DNA from: Hyphobacterium sp. CCMP332
GTDB lineage: Bacteria > Pseudomonadota > Alphaproteobacteria > Caulobacterales > Maricaulaceae
Direction of reading: 5' to 3'
NCBI RefSeq assembly: GCF_014323565.1
Contig: NZ_CP058669.1
Span: 647,501 to 711,500 of the forward strand
Length of the DNA stretch: 64,000 nucleotides
Below, in pieces: positions 10,147 to 18,704 of the stretch. A program made the translations under genes and the position numbers. How positions within the stretch are numbered: position 1 is the stretch's first letter; every line of letters begins with the position of its first letter. Under the pieces are notes generated by a model. That model saw nothing but the letters and a program-made list of their open reading frames with translations. It was not told the DNA's origin and did not search any database.

Positions 10147-12475
10147 GGCGCAAATCGCCACCGTGGATGCAGGCCTGTTGGCCTGGATCGAAGCTGTGTT
10201 GCAGGCGCTTTTGTCGGGTGACGCCGTTCGCCTCTATTGGGCCATTTTGAGCGGTCTGACCGTATATGCCGCTATCGCCATCTTTATCTCGTCAGTCGAT
10301 GACGCCTTTCTCGATCTCTACTATTGGGTGCTCACCGTTCAGCGTGTCGTGACACGGCCCTTCCGCTATGTGCCATCGATGAAGCAGCTCGATGAAATGG
10401 AGCAGAAAAAACTCGCCGTCATGGTGCCGGCCTGGCACGAAGCCGATGTCATTGGCCGTATGCTGGTCAATACGCTCAAGACGATGGATTACCGCAATTA
10501 CGAGATTTTCGTCGGCGTCTATCCAAACGACCAGGAAACCATTGACGAGGTCAATCGCATCGTTCGCCAGAATCCCGGTATCAACATCGCTTTTGTCGGC
10601 CACAACGGCCCGACCTGTAAGGCAGACAATCTGAACTGGATGGTTGCTGGAATCGTCAATCGCGAAGAAGAGCTTGGCGAACGCTTTGACGGCATACTGA
10701 TGCAGGACTCCGAAGACGTCATTCACCCGATGTCCTTCAAGGTGATCAATGCCTATCTGGATAAGGCGGATATGCTTCAGCTGCCTGTGCTGTCAATGCC
10801 GCGAAAATGGTCATCGCTCACCGCCTGCCATTATATGGATGAGTTCGCCGAATGGCATGGCAAGGACCTGATTGCAAGATCGCATATGACGGATCTCGTT
10901 CCGTCTGCCGGCGTCGCAACGGCGTTCAGTCGCGATGCGATTGAACTCCTGCGGGCCGAGCGGCACAACCAGCCTTTCAATGTGGATTCGCTGACCGAGG
11001 ATTATGATATCGGCCACCGCTTTTATGAGGCCGGTCTGAAATCCATGTTTGTGCGCTACTGGGCGCGCATGCCGTATGCGACGCGAAAAGCCTGGTTCGC
11101 CAATCGGGACGTGCACAAGCACCGACGCGAACTGGTGTGCACGCGGGAGTTTTTCCCGGACAATGTGAAGGTCTCCGTGCGCCAGAAATCCCGCTGGATG
11201 CTGGGTATATCCTATCTCGGATGGAAGCAGCTGGGCTGGATCGGCCCGGCCTCCCATCGCTATTTCCTCTACCGCGACCGGAAAGCCATCTGGACAGCCC
11301 CGACGGGCATGCTGGCCTATGCCATCCTTCTGCAATGGGCCTTGTACTGGCTGATCGCATCGCTCTTTCCGCAAGCCGGCGGATTGCCGCCGTTGATTGA
11401 TCCAGACTCGTGGGTCTGGTCGATTGTGCTGATCAACTTCGTCTTCCTGTTGAACCGTGTTCTTCATCGCCTGATCTTCACGACGGCGGCACATGGATTG
11501 AAATACGCTGTGCTTGTTCCGGTTCGGATGGTTTGGGCGAACTACATTGGCTATCTTGCTTCAATGCGCGCGGCCCGGCGTTACCTCTGGCACGTCATCA
11601 GCGGTAACCGTATCACTTGGGACAAGACTGCCCATGCCTATCCGTCCATGGCCGAGCTGGGACAGGGCGAGGGTGGCCGCTTGGGCGACGCGCTGATTTA
11701 CTGGGGGGCCATCGATGAGCGGGGGCTGCAACGCGCCGTTGCGATGCAAGCGGATGAATACCGCCCGCTGGGGCTTCTCCTGCTCGATCTTGGCGATATA
11801 AACGATGACCAGCTCGCCGATGCCGTCGCCGAGCATAAAGGCCTGGAGCGCATTTCGCTGGACCCGCTCGCCACAAAGCCGGAGGTCCTGAAACATCTCC
11901 CGCATGACCTTGCCGCCAAATATGGCGCTTTTCCGATGGCGCGGGATGGCCGCAGCTTGCAAATCGCCGTGGGTGAACCACTGAGTGAAACGCAGCTATC
12001 CGACCTGCGGCGCAGGCTGGGCCGGCCCCTGAAAGTCTTTGTCGCGCCGCTGAGCGATGTCAGTTTTGGTATCCGTTTTGGATATGATCCTGAGCTTCTG
12101 GAATCCGATATCAGAGCCGCCCGCGTGCTCAAACGTCTGTCCATTCTGGACGACAAGCAAGTGTCGGCCGTCTGGCGCAGCCTGCGCAAGGACTGGGTCC
12201 GGCTGGGCGATCATCTGGTCCGGCGCGGCGCGCTCAGCCATGCTCAGCTGCTGACCGAACAAAAAGGCGTGTACGTCGTTGATGAAGCGGCGCTGGGTGC
12301 GGCTCTGGTTCAGAAGCGCATCATCAGCAAGACGGATCTCGATGCGGCACTTGCCGCTCAACCCAAGCCTCCACTAGGCTTTGTGCAACGCGCCAAGGCG
12401 CTGGGCTATCTGACCGAGGTGGAATGGAGTGAAATCCAGGAGGCTCATGCCGATCTGGTCATGGAGGATGCCTGA
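10124..12475 (+). CDS. nfrB: NfrB-like glycan synthase with MshEN c-di-GMP motifs
   Basis: Inner-membrane family-2 glycosyltransferase fused to MshEN-type domains, like E. coli NfrB, a c-di-GMP-activated polysaccharide synthase. Of 783 residues, a first membrane segment is near 37-57. The GT-A core shows VPAWHEAD at 101-108, QDSED near 194-198, TED at 291-293 and QKSRW at 354-358. Further membrane segments lie near 394-415 and 431-450. MshEN motifs follow: RLGDALIYWGAI from 519 and PLGLLLLDLGDI from 548. A second set near the C-terminus contains RLGDHLVRRGAL (693) and ALGAALVQKRII (723). The start may be 10124 or the ATG at 10145. It overlaps both neighbours by TGATG, so the operon is wecB-nfrB-nfrA. 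Confidence 0.9.
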   Translation: MEGFDPSMAQIATVDAGLLAWIEAVLQALLSGDAVRLYWAILSGLTVYAAIAIFISSVDDAFLDLYYWVLTVQRVVTRPFRYVPSMKQLDEMEQKKLAVMVPAWHEADVIGRMLVNTLKTMDYRNYEIFVGVYPNDQETIDEVNRIVRQNPGINIAFVGHNGPTCKADNLNWMVAGIVNREEELGERFDGILMQDSEDVIHPMSFKVINAYLDKADMLQLPVLSMPRKWSSLTACHYMDEFAEWHGKDLIARSHMTDLVPSAGVATAFSRDAIELLRAERHNQPFNVDSLTEDYDIGHRFYEAGLKSMFVRYWARMPYATRKAWFANRDVHKHRRELVCTREFFPDNVKVSVRQKSRWMLGISYLGWKQLGWIGPASHRYFLYRDRKAIWTAPTGMLAYAILLQWALYWLIASLFPQAGGLPPLIDPDSWVWSIVLINFVFLLNRVLHRLIFTTAAHGLKYAVLVPVRMVWANYIGYLASMRAARRYLWHVISGNRITWDKTAHAYPSMAELGQGEGGRLGDALIYWGAIDERGLQRAVAMQADEYRPLGLLLLDLGDINDDQLADAVAEHKGLERISLDPLATKPEVLKHLPHDLAAKYGAFPMARDGRSLQIAVGEPLSETQLSDLRRRLGRPLKVFVAPLSDVSFGIRFGYDPELLESDIRAARVLKRLSILDDKQVSAVWRSLRKDWVRLGDHLVRRGALSHAQLLTEQKGVYVVDEAALGAALVQKRIISKTDLDAALAAQPKPPLGFVQRAKALGYLTEVEWSEIQEAHADLVMEDA

Positions 12476-14223
12476 TGTCCCGTTTTTATAATCGCGGCTG
12501 GATCACCCCGGCCAAATACAATTTGCGGCCCCGGCTCCTGCTGGCGTCCACAGCCTCATTGACAGCGATCAGCTTTGCGGTTTCAGCAGGTGCGGATGAT
12601 GATCCACGATCAATGGAACAGCGGCGCGCGGAAGCCCGCAGCCTGATGGAACAATCGGGATGCGCTGTTGCATTGCCCGCGCTGGGCGCCGTCGCGGACA
12701 CCAGCCGCATGGCACTCGATTATATCGCTGTGGCTGAATGCGCGGTCGAGGCTGGTGATGCGGCACAAGCGGCCGACGCCTTCTGGCAGGCCGTCATTTA
12801 TCGCCATCAGCTTGATGATACCCAACGCGCCTATGTCTTCCGCAGCCTCGGCTATCAGGCTGAAGCCGCTGGCGAGTTTTCGCGATCAGCGATTGGCTGG
12901 AATGAGGCTGCCGAAATCACCGGTGCGCCATTTGATGAACTGATGGCGGCCCGGGCGGCGCGGCTGGACGGGCGTCCTCAATCCGGCGCTGCCCGTCTTC
13001 AGCGGATCGAGATGGCGGAATTGTCCGGCTCCGATCTGGCGCTCTATTTTGAAGAACGCGCGCTTGTCATGGCTGATACTCAACCCGCAGCGGCGGCCAT
13101 GTATCTGGCCCGCGCGATCGAGATAGAGGATCGCCCATACCGGCGCTTTCAACGCGGATTATTCCTCCAGCAGGCCGGCGATGAAGGCGCGGCCCTCGCA
13201 GAGTTCAGCGCCGCATTACGGAGCGAGCCCCGAAATGTGGATATTCTCCTGTCGACAGCCTATTCGGCGCAGCGCATAGGCGATGCAAACCTGGCCGCAG
13301 ACCTGTTCGAGCGGGTTCTGGCAATCGACCCTTCGCGCTCAACCGTGCGTGAGGATCTCGGCTATGCCTTGATGCAGGCAGACCGGGAAGACGAGGCCGC
13401 CACAGTTTTTCGCGCTGCAATTCTCGATCCGGCGATGCGGGAGGGTGAATCGGCCGAGGAGCGCGATGCACGTACCTACCGCTTGCGTCGTCAGGTCGAA
13501 CAACTCGAGCGATCGACTTACGGCTTTGTCTTCGCGTCCTATCGGGACGGGTCTGCGCCCAATTCCGTCAATTTGCCGGAGACCGGGCCAAACGAGACTC
13601 AGTTCGGTGGCGAATTTGGCTGGCGGCCTGATGCTTTCAATACGACCAACACCGGACTGACCTTGTTCGGCCGCGCCTATGTCTCGGCCGACCCCGGGAC
13701 CATCACACTCAATGACGAAACCCTGCAAATGGGCGTTGGCGCGCGTTGGAAGCCACTGGCGCAACATGATTTCTACCTGGCTGGCGAGCGAATGATCGCA
13801 GGCGGTAATCAGGCCCGCGATGCCTGGCTGCTACGCGCCAGCTATGGCTGGTCGGACGGGCTTGATTGGGATCCCAATCAGAGCAGCTGGAATTATACCA
13901 CCGCTTTCGCTGACCTGGCCTATATCCCGGACGATCCCGAATTCCTCTCCGCCTACGCCTCGGTCCGCCAGGGCAGACGGTTCCGCACCGGCGACCGCTG
14001 GACAGTGACACCTTATGTGACGGGCGTTGCGCAATGGTCGGATGATACCTTCCAGACACGCGAACGTCTGGAGGTCGGCCCGGGCGTTGTCTTCTCGCAT
14101 TGGTTCGACGAAAGCGAAACATCTGCTCCGGCCCAGCGTCTGGATCTGGAAATGGAATACCGTTTCGGTATCGGCGATACGGACGATGAAGCCTTCATCG
14201 CCCGCGCGGTCTGGCACTTCTGA
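12475..14223 (+). CDS. nfrA: NfrA-like outer-membrane export protein (TPR plus barrel)
   Basis: A 582-residue protein resembling the phage N4 adsorption protein A family. A signal sequence ends near SAGA-DDD at about 40. TPR-like alpha repeats span about 55-310 (for example AAMYLARAIEIEDRPYRRF and ALRSEPRNVDIL). A beta-rich C-terminal region, about 350-582, ends in the aromatic residue Phe (AVWHF), typical of outer-membrane barrels. It is expected to export the polymer made by NfrB across the outer membrane. E. coli NfrA is larger, so this is a reduced version. The start overlaps the nfrB stop (TGATG). Assignment rests on architecture and operon context, since the TPR part is not specific. 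Confidence 0.8.
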   Translation: MSRFYNRGWITPAKYNLRPRLLLASTASLTAISFAVSAGADDDPRSMEQRRAEARSLMEQSGCAVALPALGAVADTSRMALDYIAVAECAVEAGDAAQAADAFWQAVIYRHQLDDTQRAYVFRSLGYQAEAAGEFSRSAIGWNEAAEITGAPFDELMAARAARLDGRPQSGAARLQRIEMAELSGSDLALYFEERALVMADTQPAAAAMYLARAIEIEDRPYRRFQRGLFLQQAGDEGAALAEFSAALRSEPRNVDILLSTAYSAQRIGDANLAADLFERVLAIDPSRSTVREDLGYALMQADREDEAATVFRAAILDPAMREGESAEERDARTYRLRRQVEQLERSTYGFVFASYRDGSAPNSVNLPETGPNETQFGGEFGWRPDAFNTTNTGLTLFGRAYVSADPGTITLNDETLQMGVGARWKPLAQHDFYLAGERMIAGGNQARDAWLLRASYGWSDGLDWDPNQSSWNYTTAFADLAYIPDDPEFLSAYASVRQGRRFRTGDRWTVTPYVTGVAQWSDDTFQTRERLEVGPGVVFSHWFDESETSAPAQRLDLEMEYRFGIGDTDDEAFIARAVWHF

Positions 14224-14235
14224 GGGTCTGAAGGT

Positions 14236-15042
14236 TCAGGAATAAGTGTCGGCCGGCAAAACCTGCCAGCTGACCGCCATTCCAAGCTGGCTGAAGACTT
14301 GTGTCCAGTAGCTGCGCTGGTCGCCATTCTGCTCGCTTTCCCAACCGGGACGCTCGATCAGATGGATTTCCAGTGTGATGCCCGCCAGTGCCATTCCGTA
14401 TTCCTGGCGGATCGACTGAACGGTTTCGGCAACGGGTGGAAGCCGGTCAAACACATCGCCGCGTGCCCGTCCGTAAACGGAGACGATGTCCGAATTCTGC
14501 AGCATGTCTGACACCAGAACGATCCGGCGGCCCGGCACGGTTTGAGCCATGGATGGCTCCTGAGCCAGTTCCGCCAGAGCCTCCAGTATGGGGCTTTGAG
14601 GCGCATCCTTGGGCACAACCAGATCGGCCAGTGCTTGCTGCAATGGCGCGTCGAAAAGGGCTTCATAGCGCGCCTGAATGCGGTCCGGATTGCGATAAAG
14701 CGGGTTGACCTGGTCACCGCTGCCGGGATTGCAGAGCGAAAACTGGTTCGTGTCGTCCAGCCGGCCGGTTTCATCCAGTTCAAAGAGCGACAGACGCTCG
14801 CCAACCGCCAGCGTATCGCGCTGGGTCAGGATGATTCGCTCTATCGCGGCGGCTTGCTGCGTGGAGTAGAGGTCGGTCTTGTCGATAATGACCACGCGGT
14901 GTGGCGGCGTTTCGCCTGCAATACAGAGCGTGTCGGTATCATATTCTGCGGGGCGCAGCGTGAGCGCGAAATAGCTGACCGCTGCGACCACTCCGGCCAC
15001 GAGTAACAGGTTGAATATACCAAGCAGGTCGCGTCCGGACAT
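14236..15042 (-). CDS. Membrane-anchored protein, possible vWA-like fold, unknown
   Basis: A 268-residue protein with one N-terminal membrane segment (about 8-28) and a soluble remainder, probably periplasmic. The strand-loop patterns VVIIDKTDLYS (near 50) and IVLVSDMLQNS (near 174) resemble the start and middle of a von Willebrand A or related Rossmann fold, but a canonical DxSxS metal site is not seen (DKTDLYS instead). G-rich GGGGGG precedes the ATG. It is the second gene of an operon, 24 bases after the 4-TM gene. It ends 12 bases from the convergent nfrA stop with no obvious terminator between. I do not recognise a named family with confidence. Confidence 0.7.
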   Translation of the reverse strand: MSGRDLLGIFNLLLVAGVVAAVSYFALTLRPAEYDTDTLCIAGETPPHRVVIIDKTDLYSTQQAAAIERIILTQRDTLAVGERLSLFELDETGRLDDTNQFSLCNPGSGDQVNPLYRNPDRIQARYEALFDAPLQQALADLVVPKDAPQSPILEALAELAQEPSMAQTVPGRRIVLVSDMLQNSDIVSVYGRARGDVFDRLPPVAETVQSIRQEYGMALAGITLEIHLIERPGWESEQNGDQRSYWTQVFSQLGMAVSWQVLPADTYS

Positions 15043-15066
15043 TAATCACCCCCCCAAAAGGCGGGA

Positions 15067-15996
15067 TCAGCGCGGGCGCGCTGATCCGAAATCTTCTGCC
15101 ATATCCATAAGCAGAATTTGGGCTTCGGCAATTTGCTCTTCTGGCGAATTACGGCCACCCGCGGCTTTCTTGACCACGCGGTTGAGTTCGCGAGCCGAAC
15201 GTTCAGCACGGCGTTGCACCACACCAAAGCCCGGGATCGCATCATCAAAAGTGCGGCCCTTGTAGGCGGCAATGATGCCAAAGGTCAGTCCCAGTGTCAG
15301 CAAAAGATATGCCTCGAGGGTCTGGAAGGAAAACGGGGCGGCAATCAGGTGCTGGATCGGAGCGATCAGCTCGCCGGTAACCTCTGTTCCGCCCAGGGCC
15401 AATGATGCTGCGTGGATTTCAAGCAGGTCGCGATAGTGTGCAGCGGCCAGATTGAGCACAACGATGAATGCGACAGCCACGGGCAGGCCCAGCGCAGCGG
15501 CAGCAAACGACCAGCGCTTTTGCGGATTCGTCAGGTGGCGCAGGCAGAGATAGCCGATAACAAAGAAAGCGGTAATGACATTCACAAAGGAAACGGTGAT
15601 GGCCTGAAGCCAGCCGCCCAGCAGACCCAGATCGGAACTGCCAGAGAAGAAGTAGGCATTGGCCAGCCCTTCAAAGAGAACCAGAGCGGCCAGAACCGAA
15701 AATGTCAGCAAATGCGAATCCGGATAGATGGCAGACCGTTCAATCGGCTTGCCGGCAGGACCGCTTTTTTCCTTGCCGATGGGGTCATCGAATGCCCAGC
15801 CGGCCGTGCGGCGAAAAGCGCGCAGGTTTTCAAAGTCGCGCCGGGCGCGGGACAGCGTGAATTGCAGGTCAAAGTCCTGAATGTGCGCGCCGTTGGAAAA
15901 ATGTTCGCTGGCCAGAGCACGTGACCGTTGATCACGTTCATTCTCCGGCTTGTAAAACTGCCGCGTAGCGGTTTCGTTCAAATCGTTAAGTGCCAT
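15067..15996 (-). CDS. Four-helix membrane protein, unknown function
   Basis: A 309-residue inner-membrane protein. A charged cytoplasmic-looking N-terminal region (1-95, rich in Arg and Glu) precedes four predicted membrane helices near 97-120, 128-155, 165-190 and 225-250. A basic C-terminal tail (RRAERSARELNRVVKK) ends in an acidic helix. GGGGGAG sits four bases before the ATG at 15996; a longer in-frame start at 16044 has none. It is the first gene of a two-gene operon with the vWA-like protein. Partnership is inferred from spacing only. It is transcribed divergently from the amidase gene. Confidence 0.7.
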   Translation of the reverse strand: MALNDLNETATRQFYKPENERDQRSRALASEHFSNGAHIQDFDLQFTLSRARRDFENLRAFRRTAGWAFDDPIGKEKSGPAGKPIERSAIYPDSHLLTFSVLAALVLFEGLANAYFFSGSSDLGLLGGWLQAITVSFVNVITAFFVIGYLCLRHLTNPQKRWSFAAAALGLPVAVAFIVVLNLAAAHYRDLLEIHAASLALGGTEVTGELIAPIQHLIAAPFSFQTLEAYLLLTLGLTFGIIAAYKGRTFDDAIPGFGVVQRRAERSARELNRVVKKAAGGRNSPEEQIAEAQILLMDMAEDFGSARPR

Positions 15997-16160
15997 TTTC
16001 TCCCCCAGAATTTCGTTAGACAGCCCGCGTCGGGAGCGACGCAAATATGTCGTTAACCACGAAATGTGGCAGATTGCGGCGGCAATGCGGGCTGAAATGG
16101 GGTGATTTGATGGGAAACCGGATCAAACCGTTTATGTTGCGTTCATAAAGGGAGGTTGGC

Positions 16161-17870
16161 ATGGCAACGACGCGACGCGAAATATTGGGTGGTCTGGCTG
16201 TTGGGGGCGGGACTTTGGCCTTCCTGCCTCAGGCGAACGCGCAGGAGCAGCTGACCGGCGATGTGATCCAGTGTTCCGAGGGCTTGTTCGGAATCGACTA
16301 TACCGAATCGGAAGTCGAACAGATGATTATTGGTCTGGATGACTGGGCAGAAAATGCGGCGCGTTTGCGCGCGATCGACCAGCCGAATTCGCTTCAACCC
16401 GCGACAACGTTCGATCCACGTCTTCCCGGTGTCTCATACGAGATGCAGCATAACGGCCCGGATGTTGCTCCGGAAACCGATCCGGGACCGGTTCCGTCGC
16501 GCGAAGCTGACATTGCGTTTTCGCCGGCATGGAAGCAGTCGAAATGGCTTCGCGCCGGGCACATTTCATCCGAGCGACTGACTCGGATTTATCTGGACCG
16601 AATTGAACGTTTTGGCGGCGAACTGGAGTGCTTCGTAACGGTGACGGCTGAGCTCGCCATTGAGCAGGCCAGGGCGGCGGATGCGGCACTTGCCCGCGGT
16701 GAATATGCAAGCCCGCTTCAGGGGCTCCCGTATGCGCTCAAGGACATTGTGGATGTTGCCGGCATACGCAGCACCTGGGGCGCTACGCCTTATCAGGACC
16801 GGATCGCGGAATCGGATGCAGCTGTCTACCAGCGGCTGCGGGAAAGTGGTGCTGTCCTGATCGGAAAGTCTACCAGTGGCGCCATTGCCTATAATGACCT
16901 CTGGTTTGGCGGGCTGACGCGAAATCCGTGGAACACAGATGAAGGCTCCTCCGGGTCCAGTGCGGGATCGGCGTCTGCCGTCGGCGCAGGGCTGGCAAGT
17001 TTTGCAATCGGCACCGAGACGCTGGGCTCTATCGTATCGCCTTCGCACCGATGCGGAACCACTGGCCTTCGCCCGACCTTCGGACGCGTTTCGCGGGCCG
17101 GTGCGATGGCGCTCTGCTGGTCGCTCGACAAGATAGGCCCGCTAACGCGCAGTGTGGCCGATACGGCGCTCATCCTGGAGACGCTCAATGGATACGATGT
17201 CGCGGATGCGTCATCTCTCGAGATGCCTTTTGGTGTCGATTGGCAAACGGATCCCGCGACTTTGAAGGTCGGATATTTTCCCGGCGATTTCGAGAATGCC
17301 GCCGCGCCGGACCGGGCCGCATTGCAGGCGGTCAGGGATATCGGATGTGAGCTCGTCGAACTCAGCCTCCCGGATTTGCCGTATGGCGCATTGGGAACGG
17401 TTGTCGAAGTTGAAGCGGCCGCCGCTTTTGAAGAACTCACCTTGTCGGGCGGCGATGATGCGCTGCGCTGGCAGGGGCCAAATGCCTGGCCCAATACATG
17501 GCGCCGCGCCCGCCTGCGCTCGGCAGTGGATTACATCAATGTGGATCGCTTTCGGCGCACTGTCTGCGAAGCCATGGCTGTAGTATTCCACCAGTGTGAT
17601 GTGATCATCGGGCCGAATTTCGCATCGAATATGTTGCTGATTACCAATTTCACGGGCCATCCGAGCCTGATTTTCAGATCGGGTTTTGTGGAACGGACAC
17701 TGAATCCGCTGACCGCCAGTGGCGCAGCGCGGCAGGAGCAAACGCATCTTCTGCCCCACGGCACCTCGCTTTGGGGGCCGCTATTTGGCGAGGATAAACT
17801 GCTGCTATTGGGGCGGGAAATTGAATCCCGGCTGGATGTAGCGAGCGAGAGACCGGGACAATTCTCATGA
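16161..17870 (+). CDS. TAT-exported amidase-signature family hydrolase
   Basis: A 569-residue amidase-signature enzyme. A twin-arginine signal (TTRREILGGLAVGGG) ends at NAQ-E near 28. The Ser-cisSer-Lys triad motifs are present: LKDIVDV for Lys, GSSGSSAGSA for the cis-Ser region, and a nucleophile region SIVSPS. A GatA-like GLPYALKDI block precedes them. Because it is exported and no gatC or gatB is adjacent, it is not the tRNA amidotransferase subunit. It likely cleaves an amide in the periplasm. The stop overlaps the GST-like gene by four bases (ATGA), so the two are co-translated. Confidence 0.9.
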   Translation: MATTRREILGGLAVGGGTLAFLPQANAQEQLTGDVIQCSEGLFGIDYTESEVEQMIIGLDDWAENAARLRAIDQPNSLQPATTFDPRLPGVSYEMQHNGPDVAPETDPGPVPSREADIAFSPAWKQSKWLRAGHISSERLTRIYLDRIERFGGELECFVTVTAELAIEQARAADAALARGEYASPLQGLPYALKDIVDVAGIRSTWGATPYQDRIAESDAAVYQRLRESGAVLIGKSTSGAIAYNDLWFGGLTRNPWNTDEGSSGSSAGSASAVGAGLASFAIGTETLGSIVSPSHRCGTTGLRPTFGRVSRAGAMALCWSLDKIGPLTRSVADTALILETLNGYDVADASSLEMPFGVDWQTDPATLKVGYFPGDFENAAAPDRAALQAVRDIGCELVELSLPDLPYGALGTVVEVEAAAAFEELTLSGGDDALRWQGPNAWPNTWRRARLRSAVDYINVDRFRRTVCEAMAVVFHQCDVIIGPNFASNMLLITNFTGHPSLIFRSGFVERTLNPLTASGAARQEQTHLLPHGTSLWGPLFGEDKLLLLGREIESRLDVASERPGQFS

Positions 17871-18508
17871 TGGATGACTACGTATTCTACGACTGTTTGA
17901 CGGCACCCAGCCCGCGCCGGGCGCGAATTTTCATCGCTGAGAAAGGGCTGGCCATTCCGACCGTTCAGGTTGACCTGCGCCACAAGGAACAATTGGGTGA
18001 GGCCTACAAAGCCATCAATCCCAGATGCACTGTACCAGCGCTGAAATTGCCCGACGGACGAGTGCTTGGCGATAACGCCTCGATAGCGAGATATCTTGAG
18101 GAAATCCGTCCTGATCCGCCTTTGATGGGACGTGATCCCGTCGAGAAGGCGGTCGTTGCGGAATGGAATGCCATTGCGGAAAGCGACGGCCTCCTGGCGA
18201 TGGCTGAAGTCATTCGCAACTCCTTGCCGGGCATGAAGGGCAGGGCGCTGACCGGGCCAAAAGACTATGATCAGATTCCCGAGCTGGCCGAGCGGGGACG
18301 CGCGCGAATTGGCAATTTTTTCGAATTGCTGGATCGCCGCTTGTCTGAACAGGCTTATCTCGGCGGCGAGGCATTCTCGGTGGCGGACATCACCGCATTT
18401 GTTGTGATTGAGTTTGCCGGATGGGTGAAGCTCGTTCCCGATGAGAATCATTCAGCTTTGAGAAGCTGGTATGAGGCTGTTTCCTTGCGGCCGAGCGCGA
18501 AGGTTTAG
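17867..18508 (+). CDS. Glutathione S-transferase family protein
   Basis: A 213-residue protein with a thioredoxin-like N-terminal domain (residues 5-80) and an all-helical C-terminal domain (95-205). The cis-Pro glutathione-site segment CTVPALKLPDG is near 54-64, followed by DNASIARYLEE, the usual gamma-Glu-binding region. The C-terminal N-cap motif FSVADITAF is present. The start is fixed by an ATGA overlap with the amidase gene. It is cytoplasmic, while the amidase is exported, so the functional link is not obvious; glutathione adducts may be processed by both, but this is inference. Confidence 0.88.
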   Translation: MMDDYVFYDCLTAPSPRRARIFIAEKGLAIPTVQVDLRHKEQLGEAYKAINPRCTVPALKLPDGRVLGDNASIARYLEEIRPDPPLMGRDPVEKAVVAEWNAIAESDGLLAMAEVIRNSLPGMKGRALTGPKDYDQIPELAERGRARIGNFFELLDRRLSEQAYLGGEAFSVADITAFVVIEFAGWVKLVPDENHSALRSWYEAVSLRPSAKV

Positions 18509-18704
18509 AACGTGTCTAATGTGACATCAGTGCAACGCAGCAGGGGAAAAGGTCTGAGATGCTTGGGTTTCAGGCACTCTGAGGCATTTCGCGAAGCGGA
18601 TTGTCCTTTTTCCGTCGACCGAAATAAGACAGAATTGCGAAATCAATAACGGCAAAAATGCCGAGATAAGCACAACTGGCAAGTCCAGGACCGGGAGAAA
18701 CAGA

